The notes under the pieces are model-generated. The model was given only the letters and a program-made list of their open reading frames with translations. It was not told the origin of the DNA and did no database searches. From assembly GCF_008119785.1 (NCBI RefSeq), contig NZ_VSFA01000072.1, positions 1 through 36,507 on the forward strand: a DNA stretch of 36,507 nucleotides. The letters run 5' to 3'. Origin of the DNA: Micromonospora sp. MP36 (GTDB taxonomy: Bacteria; Actinomycetota; Actinomycetes; Mycobacteriales; Micromonosporaceae). Position numbers and translations under genes: made by a program. Positions 30,367 through 36,507 of this stretch are shown here, in pieces (the stretch's first letter is position 1; every line of letters begins with the position of its first letter).

Positions 30367-31404
30367 ATGACGGAAACGGGAAAGGTCGTGACGATGAGCC
30401 ACGAGACGCCGGCCACCGACCGCGCGCTGACCACCGCGCTTACCGAGGCCGCCGCGACGTCCGGTCGCGCCCCCTCTGTGCACAACACCCAGCCGTGGCG
30501 CTGGACGGTCCTCCCCGACGCGCTGGAGCTGCGGATGGTGCGGGAAGCCCGGCTCACCGCCACCGATCCGGAGGGCCGGCTGGTGACGCTGAGCTGCGGC
30601 GCGGCGCTGCACCACGCACGCGTGGCGCTGGCCGCCGAGGGCTGGACGGCGCTGGTGGAGCGGCTGCCCGACCCGGAGCAGCCGGAACTGCTCGCCCGGC
30701 TCACCGGGCTCCGGCACACCGGGGCCGACCCGGACGCGATGCGCCTCGTGCAGTGCATGCAGGTCCGGCACACCGACCGCCGGCCGGTGAGCGAGGAGCC
30801 GCTGCCCGGCCCGGCCCTCGACGAGATCGTGCAGGCGGCCCTCGCCGAGGGCGTACGGCTGGAGGTGCTGGACTTCGACCAGGTGATGGAGCTGGCCGCC
30901 GCGGCCGGGCAGGCCGCCACCGTGACGGCGGAGGACCCGGAAACCCGCGAGGAGCTGGAGTACTGGACCAGCCGGGCCGACACCGGCACCGGGCTGCCGC
31001 CCGAGGTGCTGCCCGAGCAGGCCCCGCAGACCACCGTGCCGGCCCGGGACTTCGGCCGTCCCGGCACCCTGCCGGTCGGCCCGGGGCACGACCGGGCGGC
31101 CGTCTACGGGATCCTCTGGAACACTGAGGACGAACCGGACAATTGGCTGCGCGCCGGTGAGGGGCTCTCCGCCGCCTGGCTGACCGCAACCCGGCTCGGC
31201 GCGTCGCTGGTGCCGCTCAGCGGCGTGGTGGAGGTGGAGGGCACCCGGCAGACGGTGCGCCGGCTGCTGGCCGGGCTCGGCTTCCCCTACCTGGCGCTGC
31301 GGTTGGGGCTCGCGGACCCGGCGCACGCGGGGCCGCCGCACACCCCGCGGCTGGCCACCGAAGAGATCGTCGACACCTCGGCGGTCCGCGCCGGCAGCGC
31401 TTGA
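30367..31404 (+). CDS. Acg-family nitroreductase-like flavoprotein 1
   Basis: This 345-residue protein of the Acg (Rv2032) branch of the nitroreductase fold has the marker APSVHNTQPWRW near the N-terminus (35-46). The C-terminal half carries the second fold repeat with ARDFG and a GEGLSAAWLTAT helix. Acg-type proteins bury FMN under a lid, and the mycobacterial one is reported to lack reductase activity, so flavin storage or sequestration has been suggested. Members are hallmark DosR-regulated genes. The ATG has GGTGAGG upstream; a second Met at residue 10 is a less likely start. It is followed after 40 bp by the sensor kinase. Confidence 0.9.
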   Translation: MTETGKVVTMSHETPATDRALTTALTEAAATSGRAPSVHNTQPWRWTVLPDALELRMVREARLTATDPEGRLVTLSCGAALHHARVALAAEGWTALVERLPDPEQPELLARLTGLRHTGADPDAMRLVQCMQVRHTDRRPVSEEPLPGPALDEIVQAALAEGVRLEVLDFDQVMELAAAAGQAATVTAEDPETREELEYWTSRADTGTGLPPEVLPEQAPQTTVPARDFGRPGTLPVGPGHDRAAVYGILWNTEDEPDNWLRAGEGLSAAWLTATRLGASLVPLSGVVEVEGTRQTVRRLLAGLGFPYLALRLGLADPAHAGPPHTPRLATEEIVDTSAVRAGSA

Positions 31405-31432
31405 CGGGCTCGTTGCCGACGTCCCCGGGCGA

Positions 31433-31438
31433 TAGCAT
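31433..31438 (+). promoter_or_regulatory. Leaderless-type -10 (TAGCAT)
   Basis: TAGCAT lies 6 nt before GTG 31445 of the sensor kinase and no ribosome site is present. The kinase may thus be made from its own leaderless transcript in addition to readthrough from the Acg gene. Confidence 0.45.
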
Positions 31439-31444
31439 CGGCCG

Positions 31445-33169
31445 GTGGCCAGCGCACCGAATCCACGGAACGAGCACGTCACCCCGTCGCTGGGGCTGAC
31501 CCCGCTGTCTCGGGTCCGGCTCGACGAGCTGCTGCAGGAGATGCTCGACCGGGTCGGCGAGGTGGTCACCAGCCGGGAACGCCTGCGGGCCCTGCTCGAC
31601 GCGGTGGTCGGCATCGGCTCCGACCTCGACCTGCGCAGCACCCTGCAGCGGATCGTGGCGTCGGCGTGCGAGCTGGTCGGCGCGAAGTACGGCGCGCTCG
31701 GCGTGATCGGCCCCGACCGGCTGCTACACGACTTCATCATCCACGGCATCAGCGAGGAGCTGCACGCGAAGATCGGGGAGCTGCCACACGGCCGGGGCGT
31801 GCTCGGCCTGCTCATCGACGACCCCCGGCCGGTCCGCATGCCGGACATCACCCAGCACCCCCTGTCGTACGGCTTCCCGCCGCACCACCCGCCGATGCAC
31901 AGCTTCCTCGGTGTGCCGGTGCGCATTCGCGATCACGTCTTCGGCAACCTCTACCTCGCCGAGAAGCAGGGCGCGGCCGAGTTCACCGAGGACGACGAGG
32001 AGATCGTGGTGGCGCTGGCCGCCGCGGCCGGCGTGGCCATCGAGAACGCCCGCCTCTACGCGCTGGCCCACCGGCGGGAGCGCTGGCTGGCCGCGACCGC
32101 CGAGATCACCTCGGTGCTGCTGGGCGAGGTCCGGCGTACCGACGCGCTGACCCTGGTGGCGCGGCGAGCCCGGGAGGTCGCCGAGGCGGAGCTGGCCCTG
32201 CTGCTGCTCTACGACGAGGACGAGGGCCAGTTCACCGTCGAGGTGGCCGACGGCGCCGACGGGGCCGCCCGGGACCTGGTCGGTGTGGTGCTGCCCGCCG
32301 CCGAGGCCACCTTCGCCGGTTCGGTCACCGAGGGCCGCCACGAGCTGCTGGCGAACCTCGCCGAGGCCGCTCCCTGGCCGCGGCCGGTGGTCGCCGGGCC
32401 GGCGGTGGTCTCCCCGCTCGCCGCGGCGGACGCCCTGCACGGCGTACTGGTGATCGCCCACCGGCCCGACCACGGTCCCGTCGGTGAGGACGACGCCGCG
32501 CTGCTGAACAGCTTCGCCGGCCAAGCCGCGCTGGCCATGGAGCGGGCCCGGGGCCAGGAGGAGCGGGAGCTGCTGGTGGTCCTGGAGGACCGCGAACGGA
32601 TCGCCCGCGACCTGCACGACGTGGTGATCCAGCGGCTGTTCGCCACCGGCCTGCAGCTGCAGAGCACCGCCCCCGTGGCGATGCGGCCCGAGGTGGCCAA
32701 GCGGATCAACCAGGCGGTCGACGACCTGGACGCCACCATCCGGGACATCCGCCGCACCATCTTCGAGCTGCGCACCCCGATGAGCGCCGCGCTGCGTACC
32801 GAGATCCGCGAGGCGATCGAGGTGGCCGCCGAGTCGCTGGGCTACCGGCCACACCTGGAGCTCAGCGGTCCGATCGACAGCGCCGTCCCGGACGAGCTGC
32901 GACCCGAGCTCACCGCCGTGCTGCGGGAGGCGCTGTCCAACGCGGTACGCCACGCGCAGGCCGACCGGGTGTCGGTGGCGGTGCGGGTCGACGCGGGCTG
33001 GGTGACCGTGATCGTCACCGACGACGGCGTCGGCTGCGACCCGGCGGCGGCCCGCAGCGGCCTGGTGAACCTGCGCGAGCGGGCCGAGCGGCTCGGTGGC
33101 GACTTCCAGCTGGGCCGGGTGGCCCCGCGCGGCACCGAGGTGCGCTGGAGCGTGCCGCTGCGCGACTGA
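31445..33169 (+). CDS. DosS/DevS-like GAF sensor histidine kinase
   Basis: This 574-residue soluble kinase has GAF-A (about 60-205), GAF-B (about 222-375), a HisKA_3 dimerisation domain with phospho-acceptor H391 (RDLHDVVIQRLF), and a HATPase domain (about 470-574: EALSNAVRHA, DDGVGCD, GLVNLRERAERLGG). GAF-A matches mycobacterial DosS: GFPPHHPPM...FLGVPVRIRD...GNLYLAEK. The proximal heme ligand H149 of DosS corresponds to H148 here, and Y171 to Y170, with the same 22-residue spacing. It is therefore probably a heme-based O2/CO/NO or redox sensor. Its partner is most likely the convergent response regulator 45 bp away. Confidence 0.92.
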   Translation: MASAPNPRNEHVTPSLGLTPLSRVRLDELLQEMLDRVGEVVTSRERLRALLDAVVGIGSDLDLRSTLQRIVASACELVGAKYGALGVIGPDRLLHDFIIHGISEELHAKIGELPHGRGVLGLLIDDPRPVRMPDITQHPLSYGFPPHHPPMHSFLGVPVRIRDHVFGNLYLAEKQGAAEFTEDDEEIVVALAAAAGVAIENARLYALAHRRERWLAATAEITSVLLGEVRRTDALTLVARRAREVAEAELALLLLYDEDEGQFTVEVADGADGAARDLVGVVLPAAEATFAGSVTEGRHELLANLAEAAPWPRPVVAGPAVVSPLAAADALHGVLVIAHRPDHGPVGEDDAALLNSFAGQAALAMERARGQEERELLVVLEDRERIARDLHDVVIQRLFATGLQLQSTAPVAMRPEVAKRINQAVDDLDATIRDIRRTIFELRTPMSAALRTEIREAIEVAAESLGYRPHLELSGPIDSAVPDELRPELTAVLREALSNAVRHAQADRVSVAVRVDAGWVTVIVTDDGVGCDPAAARSGLVNLRERAERLGGDFQLGRVAPRGTEVRWSVPLRD

Positions 33170-33183
33170 TCGGACCAGCCGCC

Positions 33184-33205
33184 CCGCCGACCGGGGTCCC
33201 GGCGG
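33184..33205. terminator. Hairpin between convergent kinase and regulator
   Basis: CCGCCG and CGGCGG form a 6-bp stem with a 10-nt loop in the 45-bp gap between the two converging stop codons. There is no T tract; it may act in both directions. Confidence 0.45.
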
Positions 33206-33214
33206 CCGGCGCGG

Positions 33215-33853
33215 TCAGCGCCGCGGGCCGAGCAGCCGGGTGGCCAGCACCGCCGCCTGGGTACGCCGTTCCAGGCCGAGCTTGGCCAGCACGCTGGAGA
33301 CGTAGTTCTTCACCGTCTTCTCGGCGAGGAACATCTTGCCGGCGATCTCCCGGTTGGTGAGCCCCTCGGCCACGTACTCCAGGATCCGCCGCTCCTGCTC
33401 GGTGAGGGACTTCAGCTCGCGCGGCTCCTCGACGCCGCTGCGGATCCGCTCCAGCACCCGGGTGGTGATCGCCGGATCGAGCAACGACTGCCCGGCCGCC
33501 ACCCGGCGGACCGCGTCCACCAAGTCGGTGCCCCGGATCTGCTTGAGCACGTATCCGGCGGCGCCCGCCATGATCGCGGCGAAGAGCGCCTCGTCGTCCT
33601 CGTACGAGGTGAGGATCAGCCCCTTGATCGAGGAGTCCACGGCCCGGACGTCGCGGCACACGTCGATGCCGTTGCCGTCGGGCAGCCGGGCGTCCAGGAT
33701 CGCCACGTCGGGGCGGAGCGCCGGGATCCGGCGGGCCGCTTCCTGGGCGGAGCCGGACTCGCCGACAACCTCGATGTCGCCGCTGCTGGTGAGCAGGTCG
33801 GCCAGGCCACGACGGACGACCTCGTGGTCGTCGAGCAGGAACACCCGGATCAT
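33215..33853 (-). CDS. DosR/DevR-like NarL-family response regulator
   Basis: This 212-residue regulator has a receiver domain (1-120) with phospho-acceptor D54 (VAILDARLPDG), acidic pocket D8-D9, T82 and K104 (YVLKQ), then a LuxR/NarL HTH (about 145-205: LTEQERRILEYVAEGLTNREIA, in two helices, and KTVKNYVSSVLAKLG). D54 and K104 have the same numbers as in M. tuberculosis DosR, and the whole length agrees. It should bind partial palindromes of the GGGxC...GTCCC type; such boxes lie just upstream of its own gene and at other genes of this window. The ATG has AAAGGA close upstream. Confidence 0.92.
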   Translation of the reverse strand: MIRVFLLDDHEVVRRGLADLLTSSGDIEVVGESGSAQEAARRIPALRPDVAILDARLPDGNGIDVCRDVRAVDSSIKGLILTSYEDDEALFAAIMAGAAGYVLKQIRGTDLVDAVRRVAAGQSLLDPAITTRVLERIRSGVEEPRELKSLTEQERRILEYVAEGLTNREIAGKMFLAEKTVKNYVSSVLAKLGLERRTQAAVLATRLLGPRR

Positions 33854-33889
33854 CCGTCCTTTCTACCCCGCCTCCCCCGCGCTGGGCAC

Positions 33890-33903
33890 GGGCCAAAGGT
33901 CCC
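33890..33903. promoter_or_regulatory. DosR/DevR-like box near the regulator gene
   Basis: GGGCCAAAGGTCCC matches 11 of 14 positions of the DosR core GGGACTWWAGTCCC, the best match in this window. It lies 37 bp before the regulator start (minus strand) and about 130 bp before the second Acg gene (plus strand), so autoregulation is plausible. Confidence 0.6.
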
Positions 33904-33938
33904 TACCGCGCCCGCGGGGCAGACGGGCCCGCCCAGGT

Positions 33939-33952
33939 GGGACCTCCGGCCC
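33939..33952. promoter_or_regulatory. DosR/DevR-like box before Acg 2
   Basis: GGGACCTCCGGCCC is identical to the box before phosphoketolase; with two further bases the match is 16 of 16. It lies 80 bp before the ATG of the second Acg gene and 49 bp from the box at 33890. Confidence 0.5.
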
Positions 33953-34031
33953 TGCTCGCGAAGCCGCTGGTTGCCGCACCGTGGAACCAACCGGAAGGCG
34001 CGCACCACCTGCCACGGAAGGAGCACCCACG

Positions 34032-35006
34032 ATGACCACGGGATTCAGCGTCGAGCAGTTGCGGGCCGCCGCCAGCGACGCCGTCCGGGCGCCGTCCCTG
34101 CACAACACCCAGCCGTGGCGGTTCCGGCTGCGCGACGGCGGGATCGAACTCTCCGTCGACCCGCTGCGCCGGCTGCCCGCCACCGACCCGAGCGGCTGGG
34201 GCACCCGGATCGCCTGCGGGGCGGCCCTGTTCAACCTGCGGCTGGCGCTCGCCGTGGCGGGCACGCCGACCCGGGTCCGGCTCCGCCCGTACCCCGCCGA
34301 CCCGGACGTGGTCGCGCGGCTGGTCCCGGACCTGCCGCGCCGCCCCACCCCCGCCGAGCAGAGCCTGTACACGGCCATCGGCCGCCGGTTCAGCAACCGG
34401 GCCCCGTTCTGGCCCGACCCGGTCCCGGCCGAGGCCCGCTGGCGGCTCGCCGAGGCCGCCCGGGCCGAGCAGTGCTGGCTGGAGCTGGTGATCGGCACCA
34501 GCCCGGTCAACGCGCTCGCCGAGATCGCCCGCAGCGCCCACCGGGTCCTCGAACGCGACCCCGCGTACGTGGCCGAGCGGGCCGAGTGGATCCGCGGCGA
34601 GCCGTCACCCGATGGCGTACCGGCCACCGCGGCCGGGCCGCGGAGCGAGCCGCAGGACCTGCTGCCGCAGCGCGACTTCGGCGGCCGCCACCGGACACCG
34701 GGCCGGGACTTCGAGCCGGAGCCGCTGGTCGCCGTGCTCGGCGCGGCCGGGAACACCGCCACCGACCAGGTCATCGCCGGGCAGGCCCTGCAACGGGTGC
34801 TGCTCACCGCCACCGACGCCGGGCTCAGCGTGTCGCTGATCTCCCAGCCGATCGAGGTGCCCGGCGCGCGGGAGGCGCTGCGGCTGTCCCTGGGCCGGTT
34901 CGGCACCCCGCAGATGGTGATGCGGATCGGCTACGGCCAGCCTGGCAGCGCCACCCCGCGCCGCCCGGTCGGGGAAGTGCTCGACCTGCCGGTGGTGCCG
35001 GCCTGA
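34032..35006 (+). CDS. Acg-family nitroreductase-like flavoprotein 2
   Basis: This 324-residue second member of the Acg family shares APSLHNTQPWRFRLR (20-34), RRFSNRAPFW, RDFGGR and a C-terminal LLTATDAGLSVSLISQP segment with the first one, but is clearly diverged from it, so it is an old paralogue and not a recent duplicate. FMN binding is expected. The ATG at 34032 is chosen because GGAAGGAG precedes it; the frame stays open far upstream through the regulator gene on the other strand. Two DosR-like boxes stand in its promoter region. Confidence 0.9.
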   Translation: MTTGFSVEQLRAAASDAVRAPSLHNTQPWRFRLRDGGIELSVDPLRRLPATDPSGWGTRIACGAALFNLRLALAVAGTPTRVRLRPYPADPDVVARLVPDLPRRPTPAEQSLYTAIGRRFSNRAPFWPDPVPAEARWRLAEAARAEQCWLELVIGTSPVNALAEIARSAHRVLERDPAYVAERAEWIRGEPSPDGVPATAAGPRSEPQDLLPQRDFGGRHRTPGRDFEPEPLVAVLGAAGNTATDQVIAGQALQRVLLTATDAGLSVSLISQPIEVPGAREALRLSLGRFGTPQMVMRIGYGQPGSATPRRPVGEVLDLPVVPA

Positions 35007-35074
35007 CCTGGCCGCGCCGCGTCCGGGTCCTGGCGTCGCCGCCGCAGAGCGGCGGGCGGCAGGTCCGATGCCGG

Positions 35075-36082
35075 TCAGGCCGCCGGGGTGAACCCGGCCA
35101 GCAGCTTCGCCTCCCGCTCCGGGTCGAGCCCGACCGCCGCCCGGGCCGGCCGCCCGGCGCGGGGCGGCACCTGGCCGGCCGCGCGCAGCCAGCGCCAGGT
35201 GTCGGCGACCGTCTCGGCGACCGGCCGGCAGACCAGCCCCGCCGCGTACGCCCGCTCCACGCCCCGCTCCTGCAACCACCGGTACGGGTGGCCCGCCGGA
35301 ATCCAGATCGGCAGGTCGTTCCAGGGCTCCACGCCCGCGGCCAGGATCGGCTCCGGGTCGGTCCAGCGCAGGTCGGCGTCCGCGCCGGTCGCCACCACGG
35401 CCGCGTCGAGCAGCTCGCCCATCGTCGCGTGCCCGGTCCGGCTCACCACGTTGTACGCACCGCCGACGCCCTCGGCGCCCCGGTCCAGCAGCCAGCCGGC
35501 GAGATCCCGCGCGTCGACGTACTGCAGCGGAAGGTCGCGCGGGCCCGGGGCCAGCACCGGACCGCCCCGGGCGATCCGCTGCAACCACCACGGCAGCCGG
35601 CCGATGTCCTCGCCCGGCCCGAGGATCAACCCGGCCCGGGCCAGCAACGCCCGCTCCCCGTACACCTGCACCGCGGCCCGTTCCCCGCCCGCCTTGAGCT
35701 GCGGATAGTCACCGTCGACCGCGTCGGCCGCGGCGTCCACGACTGGGGCCTCCTCGCCCACGCCGGGCGGCACCGGCTCGGCGTAGACCGATCCGCTGGA
35801 GACGTAGATGTAGTGCGGCACCGCGTCGGCCAGCGCACGGGCCGCGTCCCGCACCGCCCGGGGAGCGCCGTCCCAGGTGTCCACCACCAGGTCCCACTCG
35901 CCGCCGGCGAGCGCCGCCAGCCCGTCCGGCGCCGTCCGGTCCCCCCGCAACCGGCGTACGCCCGGCGGCACGTCACCGTGCAGCCCTCGGTTGAACGCCG
36001 TCACCGACCAGCCTCGGCTTGCGGCCTCGGCCACCACGGCTCCACCGACGAATCCTGTCCCACCCAGCACCAACAGTCGCAT
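35075..36082 (-). CDS. NAD(P)-dependent epimerase/dehydratase (extended SDR)
   Basis: This 335-residue extended short-chain dehydrogenase/reductase has the Rossmann motif GGTGFVGGAVV at residues 7-17, the strand YVSSGSVYAEP carrying the catalytic Ser, and the active-site pair YxxxK (YPQLK). The C-terminal half contains GLVCRPVAETVADTWRW, typical of isoflavone-reductase/RNA-binding-like (CSP41-type) SDRs. The substrate is unknown. MRLLVLGGTG at 36082 is the natural start, with GGGTGG upstream; the frame's extension to 36214 reads into the TnpB element. It is convergent with the second Acg gene. Confidence 0.9.
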   Translation of the reverse strand: MRLLVLGGTGFVGGAVVAEAASRGWSVTAFNRGLHGDVPPGVRRLRGDRTAPDGLAALAGGEWDLVVDTWDGAPRAVRDAARALADAVPHYIYVSSGSVYAEPVPPGVGEEAPVVDAAADAVDGDYPQLKAGGERAAVQVYGERALLARAGLILGPGEDIGRLPWWLQRIARGGPVLAPGPRDLPLQYVDARDLAGWLLDRGAEGVGGAYNVVSRTGHATMGELLDAAVVATGADADLRWTDPEPILAAGVEPWNDLPIWIPAGHPYRWLQERGVERAYAAGLVCRPVAETVADTWRWLRAAGQVPPRAGRPARAAVGLDPEREAKLLAGFTPAA

Positions 36083-36139
36083 GCGTTCCACCCTGCCCCG
36101 CGCCCCGCTCCGCGGTGAGGGATGTTCACGGTGAGCGGA

Positions 36140-36154
36140 TCTGCCCAGGGCAGA
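36140..36154. promoter_or_regulatory. Perfect palindrome abutting TnpB element copy 2
   Basis: TCTGCCC-A-GGGCAGA is a perfect 7-bp inverted repeat in the leader of the epimerase gene. It ends at the base before the part shared by the two TnpB element copies, so the element sits right against it. It could be an operator for the epimerase gene. Confidence 0.45.
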
Positions 36155-36507
36155 AGCGTCTCTAATCAGCTTAGTGATCCTGAGTCGGATTGGGTTTCCG
36201 GGATCGTTTCCCACCGTGGTGGGGTCGCGTGGGCGTGTAGGTGGAATCCTGCGCCCAGGGCGGCTCCGCGTGGCTGGTGGCCGGTGGTGGGTGTGCTGAT
36301 CGTGTTCACGCCCTGGTGTCGGTGGGCTGCGCGGGGCAGCCTCCGGTCCGTTGGTGCGTGTCCCTCCGGACGCTTACCCGCCCGGCCGTGGGGCCGGGTG
36401 GGGGAGGGTGCCCTGCGTCGCCTGGGCGCGGGGCGTGATGCCTTGCGCCGGGTGGGGCCGGTCTTCGACCGGTCGGCCCGGCAGGTCTTCGTGATGACCG
36501 CTGCCGT
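36155..36507 (-). mobile_element. TnpB-only insertion element, copy 2 (right end only)
   Basis: The last ~350 bp are a near-identical inverted copy of 27100-27442: the same subterminal sequences (GTGATCCT, then GTTTC), the same hairpins and the same tnpB 3' end. The element is cut by the window end. Outside the shared part the flanks differ from copy 1, which places its right end at about 36155-36166. Confidence 0.85.
36166..36507 (-). CDS. tnpB: TnpB-like nuclease, C-terminal 113 residues (partial)
   Basis: Reading from the window end, one open frame encodes a very basic C-terminal tail (TAAVITKTCRADRSKTGPTR... to SDSGSLS) and stops at 36166-36168. Unlike copy 1, this part has no frameshifts, so this copy could be intact; its catalytic domain lies beyond the window. 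The tail extends right up to the element end, so coding sequence and the expected guide-RNA (omega/reRNA) scaffold overlap. The Arg/Pro/Thr-rich composition is typical of actinobacterial TnpB tails. Confidence 0.72.
   Translation of the reverse strand, partial: TAAVITKTCRADRSKTGPTRRKASRPAPRRRRAPSPTRPHGRAGKRPEGHAPTDRRLPRAAHRHQGVNTISTPTTGHQPRGAALGAGFHLHAHATPPRWETIPETQSDSGSLS

Noticed and set aside
1..36507. tRNA, rRNA, riboswitches or CRISPR arrays
   Set aside because: I saw no tRNA-like cloverleaf, no rRNA signature, no known riboswitch core and no regularly spaced direct repeats.

Overview
This is chromosomal DNA from a high-GC actinomycete, most likely of the Micromonosporaceae. The evidence is strong GC bias at third codon positions, GTG starts, F420-dependent and Acg-type enzymes, a Spo0M-like protein, an ECF42-type sigma factor, and sugar ABC transporters without their own ATPase. 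The first ~148 bases are almost pure G/C homopolymer and look like a contig-end artefact.

Layout. (1) 0.2-1.65 kb: a small two-span membrane protein facing a Spo0M-family gene across a strong hairpin. (2) 1.8-10.4 kb: a galactoside-use locus. A GH42 beta-galactosidase and a DeoR-family regulator lie on the minus strand; a lipoprotein sugar-binding protein, two ABC permeases and a GH36 alpha-galactosidase lie on the plus strand. A paired repeat in the shared promoter region is a likely operator. (3) 10.5-12.2 kb: a YCII/DGPF protein and an ECF42-type sigma factor with a C-terminal extension. (4) 12.2-14.6 kb: a hairpin repeat, an unknown membrane protein, an F420-dependent oxidoreductase and a 39-residue membrane peptide. 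(5) 14.6-19.95 kb, minus strand: six genes in a row, a HTH regulator, a double Clp-N protein, a diacylglycerol-kinase-like lipid kinase, a YihY membrane protein, a fused double PAP2 phosphatase and an EEP-family hydrolase. The HTH gene has two near-identical palindromes overlapping its own promoter. (6) 20.0-25.2 kb, plus strand: a PP2C phosphatase, a universal stress protein (USP), and phosphoketolase translationally coupled to a second USP. (7) 25.4-27.9 kb: a DUF402 gene split by a decayed TnpB-type insertion element. (8) 27.85-35.0 kb: a P1B-type ATPase fused to a hemerythrin domain, an Acg-family protein, a DosS/DevS-like sensor kinase convergent with a DosR/DevR-like regulator, and a second Acg-family protein. 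(9) 35.1-36.5 kb: an SDR epimerase and the right end of a second TnpB element, in opposite orientation.

The most interesting reading is that regions 6 and 8 form a DosR/DevR-type hypoxia or dormancy gene island. The sensor keeps the heme-ligand spacing of mycobacterial DosS, and the regulator keeps D54 and K104. A shared partial palindrome of the form GGGMCNNNNGKCCC lies upstream of phosphoketolase-USP, between the ATPase and the first Acg gene, and between the regulator and the second Acg gene. USPs, Acg proteins and P-type ATPases are classic members of the mycobacterial DosR regulon. The TnpB elements flank the sensor/ATPase half of the island with their right ends facing each other. Several genes also appear to use leaderless promoters (TANNNT 6-7 nt before the start codon).
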